The notes: a model not told the origin generated them from the letters alone. A DNA stretch of 64,000 bases from Erythrophleum ivorense (GCA_026724425.1 JAIUCV010000023.1:4903958-4967957); one strand, 5' to 3'; counted from the stretch's first letter, positions 22,624-34,605 are shown. Numbers and translations: made by a program.

Positions 22624-24840
22624 ATGAAGGCTGTGCCCCTACCCTTTGAGGAATTTCGAGGGAAGGGGATTTTGGATTTTGGCTCTGCTGCTTCAGATTC
22701 ATTTTTGTCGCAGGAGAAGTGGAATCATAATAACAACAATATCCTCCAAGAGCATTGCTATGTGGGCACTGAGCCCACCTCTGTTTTGGACGTCAGAAGA
22801 AACCCAAGTCCTCCCACTTCCTCCTCCACACTGTCTTCCTCACACGGCGGTGGCGGCAGCTGCAGCGGCGGCACCGGCTCCACCGATAGCCCCACGGGCG
22901 CAGCAGCGGCGGCGAAGGCCTCCGGCGAGAACCCACCACCTCACACGGCGTTAGACGCTACCCCGGCGCCACTGGAAAGATGTGGGATAGGAATGGAGGA
23001 CTGGGAGAACGTCTTGTCTGAGTCGCCTGGTCAAGATCAGTCCATTCTGAGGTTGATTATGGGTGACATTGAAGACCCATCTGTGGCATTGAGCAAGCTA
23101 TTGCAGAGTGGGAGTGGTTCTCACCAAGATGTTGTTGATTTCAGCGGAGGAGGAGGGGGTTTTGGTGTTATGGATCAAAGCTCTTTGCTTGACCATATGT
23201 CTAGTGCTAATTTTGCAAGCAGCATTGACCCTTCTGGACCTCCTCCTGGCGGTTGCTCTGATTTCCCTTTCAGTAATACCCACAACTTCAGCTTCAATAG
23301 TAATATGACAAGAGTTGGTTCATCTGTGACTCCGAACCCCATTTTCCCTCCTGCACCGACTTCGCTCCCCCCTGGTGTGTTTCAGCCTCAACACCACCAG
23401 CAAGCTATTGAGTCTCTGGACGAGAAGCCGCAAATTCTCAATCCCCAGCTCATTTTGAACCAAAATCAAGCTCAGTTTATGCAGAACCCGGCTTTCGTTA
23501 TGCCTTTGTCATATGAACATCAGCTTCTCGCTCAACCTCCAGCAAAACGGCCTAATTGCAGTCCTATGAGACCAAATTACCAGGTTGTAAAGGCGCCATT
23601 TCTAGATCCTGGACAAGAGTTATATCTACGGCGGGGGCAGCAACCGCCGCTTCAGTTGATTCCTCACCATCTGCAGCAGCGGCAGCCATCTGCGGTGATG
23701 GCTCCGAAGCAGAAAATGGCGAGCCCCGGCGAAGAATTGGTGACCCACCAGCTTCAGCAAAGTGTGATGGACAAGCTTCTCAAGGCTACAGAGATGATCG
23801 AAACCGGTAATCCGGAACTCGCGCAAGGGATATTGGCGCGGCTCAATCACCAACTTTCTCCGATTGGTAAGCCTTTTCAAAGGGCTGCTTTTTACATGAA
23901 GGAGGCCCTGCAATCGCTGCTTCTCCGTTTAAACACCAACAGCAATTCTCTGACCTCTCCTAGTGGCTTTGTCCTCAAGATTGGGGCTTACAAATCGTTC
24001 TCAGAAATCTCCCCAGTTCTTCAGTTCTCCAATTTCACTTGCAACCAAGCACTACTTGAGGCCGTTGAAGGGTTTGATCGAATCCATATAATCGATTTCG
24101 ATATTGGATTTGGTGGACAGTGGGCTTCTTTCATGCAAGAGCTAGCACTTAGAAATGGCGGTTCACCTTCTCTCAAAATCACTGCCTTTGTATCACCCTC
24201 CAATCACGATGAAATCGAGCTCAGTTTCACCCAAGAAATTCTGAAGCAATATGCTTCTGATATTAGCATACCCTTCGAGCTTGAGATTTTAAGCCTCGAG
24301 TTATTGAACTCTGCTTCCTGGCCACAGCCTCTTCGTGACTGCGAAGCCATTGCTGTTAATTTGCCCATTGCTTCCTTCTCACATTGCCCATCATATCTCT
24401 CTCTGGTCCTTCGCTTTGTGAAGCAGCTCATGCCGAAAATCGTTGTCACTGTGGATAGACCTTGTGATCGAGCCGATACACCATTTGCCCAGCATCTGAT
24501 TTATGCTCTTCAATCTTATTCGGTGCTTTTCGAGTCGCTTGACGCTGTTGGTGTGAACCTCGATGTTCTTCAGATGATTGAGAAGTATCTTGTTCAACCG
24601 GCTATGGAGAAGCTCGTGTTGGGTCGCCACCGGTTGCAGGAAAGAACACCACAGTGGAAAACCCTGCTTCTGACATCTGGCTTCTCGCCATTGACGCTTA
24701 GTAACTTCACAGAGTCTCAAGCAGAGTGTTTGGTGCAGAGGAATCCTGGTAGGGGATTCCATGTGGAGAAGAAGCAGTCTTCTCTTGTTCTGTACTGGCA
24801 GAGGAAGGAACTGATCTCAGTTTCAACATGGGGATGCTGA
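22624..24840 (+). CDS. SCL6-like (HAM/LOM clade): HAM-type GRAS transcription regulator (SCL6/SCL22/SCL27 class), miR171 target
   Basis: A 738-residue, single-exon protein of the GRAS family. HAM members are nuclear regulators that keep shoot meristems indeterminate, act with WUSCHEL-type factors and influence chlorophyll and trichome traits. Residues 4-20 (VPLPFEEFRGKGILDFG) and about 125-162 (EDWENVLSESPGQDQSILRL onward) are the conserved N-terminal HAM motifs. A Ser/Gly-rich and Ala-rich low-complexity stretch lies at about 65-100. The GRAS domain runs from about 375 to the end: LHRI (about 378-445, containing the miR171-encoded ILARLNH at 403-409), VHIID core IHIID at 487-491, LHRII and PFYRE regions (about 570-660) and SAW (about 675-738, ending STWGC). 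The start is firm because an in-frame TAG directly precedes the ATG. Length and lack of introns fit the family. No frameshift or missing domain was seen. Confidence 0.96.
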   Translation: MKAVPLPFEEFRGKGILDFGSAASDSFLSQEKWNHNNNNILQEHCYVGTEPTSVLDVRRNPSPPTSSSTLSSSHGGGGSCSGGTGSTDSPTGAAAAAKASGENPPPHTALDATPAPLERCGIGMEDWENVLSESPGQDQSILRLIMGDIEDPSVALSKLLQSGSGSHQDVVDFSGGGGGFGVMDQSSLLDHMSSANFASSIDPSGPPPGGCSDFPFSNTHNFSFNSNMTRVGSSVTPNPIFPPAPTSLPPGVFQPQHHQQAIESLDEKPQILNPQLILNQNQAQFMQNPAFVMPLSYEHQLLAQPPAKRPNCSPMRPNYQVVKAPFLDPGQELYLRRGQQPPLQLIPHHLQQRQPSAVMAPKQKMASPGEELVTHQLQQSVMDKLLKATEMIETGNPELAQGILARLNHQLSPIGKPFQRAAFYMKEALQSLLLRLNTNSNSLTSPSGFVLKIGAYKSFSEISPVLQFSNFTCNQALLEAVEGFDRIHIIDFDIGFGGQWASFMQELALRNGGSPSLKITAFVSPSNHDEIELSFTQEILKQYASDISIPFELEILSLELLNSASWPQPLRDCEAIAVNLPIASFSHCPSYLSLVLRFVKQLMPKIVVTVDRPCDRADTPFAQHLIYALQSYSVLFESLDAVGVNLDVLQMIEKYLVQPAMEKLVLGRHRLQERTPQWKTLLLTSGFSPLTLSNFTESQAECLVQRNPGRGFHVEKKQSSLVLYWQRKELISVSTWGC
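23829..23849 (+). promoter_or_regulatory. miR171 target site in the GRAS coding sequence
   Basis: The 21 bases GATATTGGCGCGGCTCAATC plus a final A are the exact complement of canonical miR171 (UGAUUGAGCCGCGCCAAUAU plus C). The site spans codons 402-409 (ILARLNH region) inside LHRI, the position where SCL6/22/27 mRNAs are cleaved in Arabidopsis. Cleavage would be expected between the target bases paired to miRNA positions 10 and 11, near 23839-23840. This strongly supports post-transcriptional control by miR171. Confidence 0.95.
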
Positions 24841-25200
24841 GCAGAGGCAATTTGCACGTTAGAACTACCCAATTAATGTTTAAAATTGAAAAGGTGCTTC
24901 GTAACTTGCTGCTTCTGTTGATCTTTTTGTTTTGAAATTTCCTTGTCTATGGTTAAATGCTAATTGTCTATGTGTCCTAGGCTTTATTATTTCCAATGAA
25001 GGAAGTAAACATTTTAATCAGCAACTGAATGTCAATTTATGAGCTATCTTTATGTTTTAGTATCTTACTTTGAATATGGGCATTCCATTCATGCATTTAG
25101 TTCAACCTATCTTGCCTAAATTGGTGATCTTGGTTATATACTTGACAAGAAAGTAATACATTTCACCCTGTAATGTTGATGCCTCTCTTCCCCTCCCAAG
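24841..25200 (+). other. Probable 3' UTR and downstream flank of the GRAS gene
   Basis: T-rich sequence follows the stop codon, including TTTTTGTTTTGAAATTTCC at about 24923. I see no canonical AATAAA in the first 360 bases, which is common in plants. The poly(A) site cannot be placed. Confidence 0.35.
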
Positions 25201-28200
25201 TTTTTCTTATGTACAATACGGGTAGCCAAATCTGCTACAAGAACTCTAATGACTTTGTTGAAGATATTATTGCACACGCTCAAACAATCCCGATATTATT
25301 CATCATAGAATTTGAGTACTGACTATCTTCAGTCATATAGAAATCATCAGACAGAGTATAATTGAGACAGTTAGGTGCCCTTCCCTGCTGGAAAATTCAT
25401 ATATATTAGAAATTTTTATGTTGTTTGTTGTAGTATTAGAGCTCTCTAGGTGGGCTTTTACTTGTGTAGTAGATCCCTCTTACAAACTGATTATGCCTGA
25501 GTGTAGGACATAGGTGTCCTAAGTTTGGCATATGTGCGTGTGAAACTGAAAGAGGATTTTGCTCGTGTCATTTGGGTCCTGGCTTTCAAGGTTGGAGTAA
25601 CTTAATCTTGCAATTTCTTGAGAGAGAGAGAGAGAGGGGAACAGTAGTCCTGCTTATCGAAGAAAAGCGGTAAAAGTAGGTAATGTGCATCATGTTTTAG
25701 TTCTAACATAATCATATTTAAGGACTTCATAATTTCAATTGCCCCATCATTTTTGGGGACACAGCACTTGATTGCTATAAACACCAAGTCTAAGCCTCTT
25801 TCTTTACTTGTGCTATTTTCTTATAGACTACTTTTTAGCCTCTCACAGACTAAATACGACCCTGGATCCTCTATTGTGCTGGTTAAATTTTTAAAAAAAA
25901 AAAAAAAACTTTCTTGTTTGGAGGGCATTGCAGCTCCGGCCTCCTCTAAATACCCATTAAACTGGAAAAAAAAATCATTGATAATTGGTGAGGAGATTCT
26001 ATTATGTTTAGGAAATCTTCAGTTTAATGAAATATGTGAATCTCACATTTATTATGTTATTCTTTTTCTTATAAAAGATTTTTAGACATTAGAGAATTTA
26101 GACTTTAATGATTGTCCATATGACAATGAGAAAATCTCAGCAGACTGCAGATAGCTCTAGCTGCGAAATCAGGGTTTGTTTGGAATTTACTACAAATCTA
26201 TAGGAATCTGAATCAAAGAGGAAATCCTCAAGTTTTTCAATTTACTTTCCGATTCATTTGTAATGATGGGTTACAAAGTGATTTGGCATTTAAGATTTTG
26301 AAGGATTGGATGTTTAGCGTAATCCATAGAATAATTAATCACCACTTTTTACTTAATGTTTTTTAAGCTAAATCAAAATGGGTTAAGTAGGCTACTACTA
26401 TATTATACATTTATTGCCATCTTTTTTTTCTTTATATGGCTTATTATTTTACGTTTTGTAGTGTATTATTTGGGCATGCCAACGCGTGTATTATTATACA
26501 TTGAACTCAAAGTTGTTTGGCTCATTATATTTAATGCGGCCCGCTAATGAAGTCACATGGGTCTAGTATGAGTGGACCCTACTATACATTTAGTTTAGGC
26601 TCTTTTTTATTTTCTATCTCCTTGGGAGCCTTTCATTTAACTATACTTTCATCAAACACAATCAAAATATTTAATGATTGAGATCATGTTTGCATGAGAG
26701 AGATGTTTGGCTTCTCATAGTAACCATAATTTATTCCTTGAAGATTTTAAAAAGACTGCCAAACACGTCAGCTCCATGGACTCTGCTAATCCAGCAACAG
26801 ATCTGCAAAATATTTTTATTTGTTTCCATCAATATATAATACATTATCTAACCCAAGATGTTGAATTAATGGCTCAGTACATGCTTTTTTAAGATTTTAA
26901 AGTAAACTTAATATATTAAATTCAAATAGACTAATTTAATTATGATTAGATTTAAGTATATTAAAGATAAAAAGAAAATTTTTAATAAATTTAACGTATA
27001 AAATTATTTAATTTTTATTTAAATTAAATATACATGTTAGAATGCCTCAGTAAAATCTTCTTTTTCTTTGAGTTTAACCGGAGAATTGAACTTGTTTTTG
27101 TTCGCAATCTCATGCAGTCAATCGTTTGGGCTACTCAAGTGGTTTGATTTTTTTTCCCCCCTATGCATAATTTTCTTGAATTTTAGATTAAGTGGAAATA
27201 ATTTTTTTAGCCTCCAGATTTCATAAGGGATTTTTTCAAATTTCCAACTTTATACAGATAATTTTACCATTATTGAGTCCATTAATCTAGTAATGAAAGG
27301 TCAATAAGTCCAATTAAATGAATTTTTAAATCTTATTTTTTGTGCAGATAATTTGTTTGAAATTTTAAATTGTGTAGATTTTTTTAAATAAGTTATGCTT
27401 ATGTTAGTGAAATAATAGATAAATGAACAAACAATGGATTATTTGTATATAATTTTAAGTTTGAAAGAGTCCACTGTCAAATTTTGAGCCAAGATCTGAG
27501 GTTAAATTATTGCTCTAATGACAGTTAATTTAAATTATTGATCGAGGGTGATTCACCAGTCTCCTTTGCAAATAGTAAATTAAAATTTTAATTCATTCTT
27601 CTAGGTTTGATGGCAAATTTTTACCTTAATTTTGGTTTGTTATTATTGCAAATTAGATTCATAAACTCTAGATAAAACTTATTGCTCTAATGACAACTTT
27701 TTAGAAAAAAAAATTTCTATTTCTATTCAAAATCTAGAAAATTTGCAAACTTACTTGTCATAAATCATATTTTAATAAAACAAGAATTATAATTAAAAAT
27801 AAGTAAGAGTATCAGAAATTTATAATTAGATATTAAACAAATGCAGCATAAATAATGGATTAAAATTTGTAGCATTAATATTAATTAGTCCAACAATTAA
27901 AAAATGAATTAAATAGAAAAAATCCTAATAATTTAATAAATTTGTGCAATAATCAAAAGATAAGATGAAGTTGCAACAATGCAAGTGCAAGACGCTAGCG
28001 CTAGTTGGCAATAGATCAACGAAGACAAGAAGAGAAGAACGATGATCTATGAATGAAGAAAAGTGTAGATAGTTTAAGAGGAAAACTATTGAAAATTTAA
28101 AATTAAATTGATGAAGATAAAGTAGAGTCAAAAAATTGAAAACACAGAGGGAGAGGAGAGGGAGAGGAGAGAATAGGCAAACAACAAGATGTAATATGTT

Positions 28201-29341
28201 TTACATGATTATTGGTCAACTTTTTGAAAAAAAAAAATGGAGAAGAGAGGGATAGTTACTTGTGAGAGTGTAAAAAATAAAAGAATAATAACACTGTCAA
28301 AATAGACTTTTTAGTGGTCATTATTTTGTACATTAGTAGCAATAATACATGTGTGTAGGTTGATTGGGTTTAAATTAAGTCAAATAATTTTAAAATATAT
28401 ATATAATCTAATTATGTATGTGTTTGGCCCTGTAGGTTCAAAATTCTAAATAATAGGGGACATAATATCAAAAATTAATTTTAATACATTAAATTTTTAA
28501 AAAATAAGGAGGCAACTATCCATTAATACATATTGCTCTGCTACTCTTTGAAGGTTATAAAAGTTATTTATACATAATTTAAAGTATAAGAAAATCTTGT
28601 ATATTTTAGCCTATATATTTACTTATAATTAATTGGATCAATTTCACTTTTAAAATTTTGTTTCTTAAGTACGTTGCCAATATTTAATTAAGGGTAGCAA
28701 ATAGGAAACAAATACACAAATTGTTAGCAAAGCATGCCAGTGGTCCTGTGAGGACAGCACTGTCCCACAGGGGAAATTAAAAAATGGGGAGGACCACCCT
28801 TCAACCTTGGGCAAGTCATCACTATAATAATTTAAAAGGGAGGAAGGAAGGTAGTGGGTTCCTTTATCATTTTGTTTGTTTCATTTCTTTAATAAGATAA
28901 AAATGGGGAACAAGGCTGGCTTACTAGAAGGGTTCAGTGTATAAATTCATAAATATTTGAGGCTTGGTACAAGATTGCAGAGAATGCCTACCAAGGCCAC
29001 ACACGGAATTATTAAATATTAATGTAAAGTAAAGTAAAGTAGCATGAATATGAATGGTTTACGAAATTTGGCAACTATTGGAAGTATGGTTAAATTATAA
29101 AAAAGACAAAAAAAAATTAATATCATAGGTGCTTCGTTCATTATGAATTACAAGGCTCGGATAAAATTGTATAGATATTATTATTAAAAAATTTTAATAA
29201 AAATATAACATGTGAACAAAATTTATTTTAAAGATTGAATTATGTAATAATATATTGTAAAAAAATATTTTATGTTATTATAAGAAATCTGATAAATATT
29301 TAAATATTGCAGTTCTGTTTGTCTTTTTATTACTTGTTATC
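25201..29341. other. Intergenic AT-rich sequence, no supported gene
   Basis: Several short frames exist (25753-26085 and 26356-26547 plus; 27925-28131 minus), but none shows a domain or good base composition. A (GA)n tract sits at about 25620-25636, and an imperfect GGGAGAGGA repeat at about 28147-28170. A GC-richer patch at 28720-28860 has no ORF. The words TTATTGCTCTAATGACA occur twice (about 27507 and 27679), hinting at old small repeats. Confidence 0.4.
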
Positions 29342-29350
29342 ATTATTAAC

Positions 29351-30476
29351 TATTAGAGCAAATTACACCCTTTCTTTAAAATTTATTGAAATTATATCAC
29401 TTCTTTTTTTATTTTTAAAATATGTATTTTCTCCCTTTGAAACCAAAGATTACGCTAGAGTTTAGTTTAAATGGACTAAAATGTCCTCCCTTAATTTTAT
29501 TGAAATTATACAATGTTTTTAATTTTAAAATATACACTCTCTTTATTTAAACCTACAAGTTACCCTATACATTAATCTAATAGATTAAAATACTCTTCCT
29601 TGGTTTTATTGAAGGCATATAGTCATCTCTTCTTTTTTTTAAATATATACTTTTCTTACTTAAAATCAAAATCAAAAGGTGTGCTCTACTTTGTCCAATT
29701 AACTCAAATAATCTTTATTAACTTAAATATATATTTTTTCTTTTTGCTAAAATACTTTCTTTTAGAAGTAGATCTAGTAAAATACCCTCATTTAGATCTA
29801 ACAATTCAAAAAAATAGATTTGGTGATTAGAAAATCTATTATTTAGAGCAGCCAAAATTAAACACGAAACTAACCTTAAAGAACTGATACATTGATAAAC
29901 TAAGTCTAAATAAGTATATCAAAAAGTTACGTAAAGTTGATATTCTGATTTGCAATAATTAACTCTGAGTTAGTTAATTTAGATTAAAAAAAAAAGAAAA
30001 TAACTTTAAAATTATTACCTTATGGTTATTTGATAAATGAGAATTAGTTAAAAACTTTGTTAAATTTAATGAAAACAGAATATACTTTTTTAATTTTATT
30101 CTTTGCATGTTTAGATATAATTTGACAAAAACCAAAAGAGAAAGTAAAGGTATTTAGGTTATTAAATAGAATGACATCTAATTTTTATTTAAAAAAATCA
30201 CTAAATATATATTTAGATTAATAAAATATATTTTAGAAAAAATTAAAACTAGATAAAATATAGCACAATTTTTTATTTTAAAAAATGAGAGTATATATTT
30301 TAAAAATAGAAATGTAAGCCATATAATTTTAGAAAAACTCAATAAAAGTATTTTAGTCAACTGAGCTAATATACAGTGAAACTTTTAATTTCATGGAAGA
30401 TAAATATATTTTTTAAAAATAAAAAATGGTATAATTTTGGTAAAATTTAGTGAATAAGTTGTAATTTACTCTAAAT
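29351..30476. mobile_element. Foldback MULE-like element with 9-bp target duplication
   Basis: The left end TATTAGAGCAAATTACACC and the complement of the right end ATTTAGAGTAAATTACAAC are inverted repeats. They are bounded by an exact 9-bp direct repeat ATTATTAAC (29342-29350 and 30477-30485), the duplication size of Mutator-like elements. The inverted arms are long (several hundred bases). The left arm is built of about 110-base tandem units beginning TTTATTGAA(A/G) near 29380, 29495 and 29605; the right arm carries inverted counterparts. No transposase is seen, so it is non-autonomous. The open frames at 29600-29830 and 30178-30360 are AT-rich by-products. Confidence 0.7.
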
Positions 30477-30485
30477 ATTATTAAC

Positions 30486-31263
30486 AGAAAAACAACTATA
30501 AGTCCTCTTGTGGTGATACAAAACTGGATTTTTTTTTCTTTTACTATTCAATTTTTACAAGTTTAGTTATATACACACATAATAAACGCTTATTTCGTTT
30601 TATTATCTGCCCCTCGCAAAGAATTAATTGAATTAAATACTTGTGTTCTTAGACCGCGTCTAAGATTAATTTATACCATCAAGGCAATTCAACCATTGCT
30701 GTTCAAACTAAACATGGTTGGTTCATATTAAGAGCCTCCTGATATGGAATAATAAAATAAAGATCATTTTTAATTTGTATTCGTATCAGTGACAGGTTAA
30801 TTAATTTTTAAGAGATCTTCCAATAGTTTATAAATTTTTTCCATCATTAAATTAAAATTTTATCAGGTAAATATTGAAGTTTTTGCTCAATAACTTTATA
30901 AGTAATGTAATTGCGCATTATATCATCATGCTCATGTTTTTCACCAAAGTTACTTTTTCTTTTGATGATCATGTGTTTATTTTCAAAGAAAGGAGAGTAT
31001 GATTTACGAAACCAAAGATGGTTGATAATATCTTTTGTACATTCACAATATTTAATGAACCTAAAATAGGAAGCTAAGGTCTATTTAATTCTTCACTCAT
31101 TGTCAAGGGTTCTTTCGAAACTTTACTTTTTGGACTCCAAATTCCATGAAAGGAAATAACTAGCTAGGACAAAAAGAAATCATATCACAATAGCTAGGGA
31201 CGCATTGCCTCTGTGCCTCAGTTGTCAATTCAAATCTACGGCTTGGTTGCTTAGATAAGAGTC
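30486..31263. other. Intergenic, no gene seen
   Basis: AT-rich sequence between the MULE-like element and the SINE. No ORF, inverted repeat or family motif could be supported. Confidence 0.4.
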
Positions 31264-31275
31264 AAAATATTGGGA

Positions 31276-31395
31276 CTTAGCCTGTGACTGTGTGGCCAGT
31301 GGCACGTCCCTGCCTCTATGGTAGAGGGTCGGGGGTTCGACCCCACTCCCCTCATCCCCAAACAGTGGGTTTGCCCATTCTTTGCGTAATAAAAA
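31276..31395 (+). mobile_element. tRNA-derived SINE
   Basis: A 120-bp unit contains a box A-like TGGCCAGTGGCACG and a perfect B box GGGTTCGACCCC (about 31333-31344), and ends in an A run. It is flanked by 12-bp repeats AAAATATTG(G/A)GA (31264-31275 and 31396-31407), with one mismatch. Internal pol III promoter, poly-A tail and long variable target duplication are the hallmarks of plant SINEs mobilised by LINE machinery. The GC content stands out from the flanks. The minus-strand frame 31225-31443 across it is not a gene. Confidence 0.75.
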
Positions 31396-31407
31396 AAAAT
31401 ATTGAGA

Positions 31408-33098
31408 ATTAAAAAATTTTTTAAGGTTAAATAACTTATTCAATTGTCAATATATATATATAAATTTTATTGTAACTGTTTTTAGTATCAGCCAAACGGT
31501 ATGTCATTCTAAAAGGAAAGGGCGTTGTAAAATTTGTTATGATATTTATTATGTAATTATAATTATTATTTGATAATATTTATTTGTAATTACTTTTTTA
31601 AAATAGAGGTATAATTATTGGTTTTATTTTTAAAATTATATTTTTATTTTTTTATTTTAACAATTTTGTGTACTAGACAAGTTATAAGTTGCGGATGCTA
31701 CTTTGTCTTGAGTTTTGTATCATTTTTTTTTATTATTGTATGTCCTTTTCTTTTTTTTATTTTGTACAAAGCACAGTTTACTTCAATTTATATTTGTTGT
31801 AAATAATATAATTATATGAATATTCATAACCTTTTAAAAATATTTTTTTTTATTTTTTATATTTAATAACATATATTTTATAACTCTTCAAATAAATTAT
31901 ATTATATTAATTTTTCTATTTATATTATTATAACTCTTAAGTTAACTTTTATAGTTAGAAGTCTATAAATAAAAATTATGTATTAAACATATAATATCTT
32001 TAAAAAAATGGAAATTGTTTACTTTTTTTTCCTCTCAAATTTCTCCCTTTATCTGATTATATCTATTGTATATACTAACTTTGAATGAAATTATACTGTT
32101 TATAAGTCATAAATAATAAAACTCATGTACTGATTGCATGCTTTCTCTTTTTTTTTAATGCCTCTTTCCAAATTTGAATTTGAATTTTATTTTAGGAGTA
32201 AGAGGCTCACTTGAGTTTCTTATACTTTTTATTAGTTTTGTAATAATATTATATATAATTTAATTTTTATAGTTTTAAAATTTTTAATTAAACTCTTATA
32301 TTTTTAAAAAAATTTATTATTTTGGTCCCTTTTATTATGTTAACATCCTTGAATTTTGTTGATTTAATAAATTATATATGACTTTGACATTGTGAATATA
32401 CAATATCTATGTCAACTTGCCTTAGCTAATTAATCTTGGTTGCATCAAATGCCACACAATTGAGTATATTTTATTATATTATTTATCTCTATTTTTTTAT
32501 TAACATAAATTATATATAAAATGTAAAAATACCAAATGATTGATTGTGATAGAAGAATTTAACAATTTATCAATGAAGATTTAATAATAGAAGCCAAGTT
32601 ATAAATTCTAGAACTACAGAGAAATTTAATTATAAATTTTTAAATTATATGAACTTAAAGTAAAATTATGAAAATTAATGATCAAAACTTTATTTCGATC
32701 AATATCGCATAGAATAATATTTTTTTAAATAGTGTAAAAGAAAACATAGCTTTTCTAAAATGCACAACAAATAATTTTGAATTTTTCATAAAATCGAGTT
32801 TACTTATTTTTATTTAAATGAATTTTGTCTCTTTTTCCTTTCTTTATAAATTTGCAGCGACACTAATTGATTCCAATCCAAGAAGTTTTAATATTTAATC
32901 ATTATTTATTTAGAACACGCTTGTGATTAAGGGCACATATTTATTAAGAAATTTAGAAATTTTCTTTTAAACAAAATTAATTTTGTCATTGTTTTTAAAT
33001 ACCATACAGAAGTCCCAATGCATAATTGATATATCTTTTTTAATTCTTAAAATAATAAATTCATAAATATTATTTTATTTTTCTTTTCAGATATTTCT
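31408..33098. other. AT-rich intergenic sequence with weak inverted-repeat structure
   Basis: No gene. Between about 32200 and 32730 the left text (TTTTTAATTAAACTCTTATA.. TTTGGTCCCTTTTATTA) and the complement of the right text (TTTAAAAATTTATAATTAAA) look like worn arms of a MITE, but ends and duplication were not resolved. Confidence 0.35.
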
Positions 33099-33106
33099 AT
33101 AAAAAG

Positions 33107-33664
33107 TAGGGGTGTTTATTTCAAATAATTCTAATGCTTGACCTAATTTTAAATGAGTTTAAAAAATGAAAACCGTTACCCGACCTAACTCAGCTTAGTT
33201 TGATACTAGGCATGGTTGAGTTAATATTCGGCAATCTATTACTTTTTTGTAATTTATTAATAAAATTATAAAATTATTTTTTAAAATTTTTTTATATAAC
33301 TTCTTATAAAATTATACTTTATCCTTAAATAATATTTTTTTTTGTGCTTGGCATGATCAATATGTCCTTTAAGGCCAGTCTAGATTTATTATTAAAATTA
33401 TAAAATAATTTTTTTAAAAAAATATTTTTATATAAGCCTTTATAAAATTATATTTTATCTTTAAAATAATTAAAATTTTGATATAAATATTTATAAAAAG
33501 TATTTTTAAAAACATTTTTGAGTTTTTATACTAGGTTAAGACAATATACCCCTTAGAGTAAGTTTGATACTTGACTTGGCCCTAAATTTTTTTTTTTCGC
33601 TCAGCCCAACTCGATTCGAGTTGGTTGAGTAAAATTGGGTCTCTAAGTTTCATGAATACTCCTT
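33107..33664. mobile_element. hAT-like MITE
   Basis: The left end TAGGGGTGTTTATTT and the complement of the right end AAGGAGTATTCATGA are imperfect inverted repeats of the (T/C)AGGGGTGT type common in plant hAT MITEs. The flanks ATAAAAAG (33099-33106) and GTAAAAAG (33665-33672) match in seven of eight bases, as expected for an aged 8-bp duplication. The interior has Y/R-rich words such as CCCAACTCGATTCGAGTTGG (a short palindrome near 33605). No transposase. Confidence 0.55.
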
Positions 33665-33672
33665 GTAAAAAG

Positions 33673-34400
33673 ATCAAGAATTCAAGAATTCCTTTGAAAA
33701 AACTATGAATTTTTAAAAAATTATTATGTTATAAGTTTTATAAAAAAAGTTTATTGTTTAAGTCAAGTAAAGACAATGTTGATAAAATTCTCTTTTATAA
33801 AAGTCTCTTTTAATATACAATTGATTGAATGTTTGGTAAAATTTTTCAAGAATTGCAGTAAATAAAAAAACAACAATAATGCATTTTTATTATTTATGAT
33901 AAAAAATTATTTAATAAAAATAAAAATTAAATTAAAAGAAAATATTTTCATAAAATAAGTGAAAGAGAAAATTAAAACTCTGTACTTGATAGTGTTTTGC
34001 CTTGATACTAATAATAGATTTTGTGTTGTGAGAACTACAGTAAATTAAAATAAAAATAAAAATAACAATGTAATAGCAATATAGTAAGAATAGATATAGG
34101 AATTTAATTAACATATAAAAGTTATTTTGGCCACACAAAATGTATAATAACCAAAACTGCTGTGAAATGTATTTTTTAAAAAGTTTTAAAAAGCAGCTAT
34201 ATGGTTTTAAAAAAATACTTGAAGAAACATTATGAAAAAAAAATTAACTAGAAATAAATTTATAATTTTTCCCGTTACAATGTACAAAAAGAAAAAATCA
34301 CAAGATTTTCAAATTGGTGCCCCTATCCCAAAAATATAATAATTAATAGCAAGGAGATGTTGTTATACTTGAATTAGGAATTGGGCAATGAATAATCGTA
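33673..34400. other. AT-rich intergenic sequence, no gene
   Basis: Homopolymer-rich A/T sequence. The only open frame (33932-34138 minus) is low-complexity and hydrophobic by composition, without domain support. Confidence 0.4.
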
Positions 34401-34406
34401 AGCTAA

Positions 34407-34605
34407 GGGGCCATTCGGCTTGCTGCGATGTGGTTATATATATTTTTATATAATTTATATAATGTTTATTATCTTTTTATATTTATTATTTTAACTATAA
34501 AATTATTTTTTTAAAAAATAAGGATATAAAAATTATTTTTTATCTCATTTATTTATTTTATATATATATATATATATTTTTTACGTTATTCAACCAAATT
34601 GGTCC
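34407..34605. mobile_element. Small MITE, copy 1 (GGGGCCATTCGGCTTG type)
   Basis: The left end GGGGCCATTCGGCTTGC and the complement of the right end GGACCAATTTGGTTGAA form worn inverted repeats around an AT-rich core ending in a (TA)n run. Possible flank duplication AAGCTAAG / CAGCAAAG (six of eight). A related copy lies at 35234-35431. Confidence 0.4.

Noticed and set aside
23626..24762. Minus-strand frames of 60-123 codons across the GRAS gene
   Set aside because: Shadows of the real plus-strand coding sequence; they follow its codon bias and have no domains.
25753..26085. 110-codon plus-strand frame downstream of the GRAS gene
   Set aside because: AT-rich, contains a poly-Lys stretch from an A run, no similarity recognised, no promoter or splice context.
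31225..31443. 72-codon minus-strand frame and a possible tRNA gene
   Set aside because: The segment is a SINE: it has pol III box A/B-like motifs but no cloverleaf, plus an A tail and target duplication.
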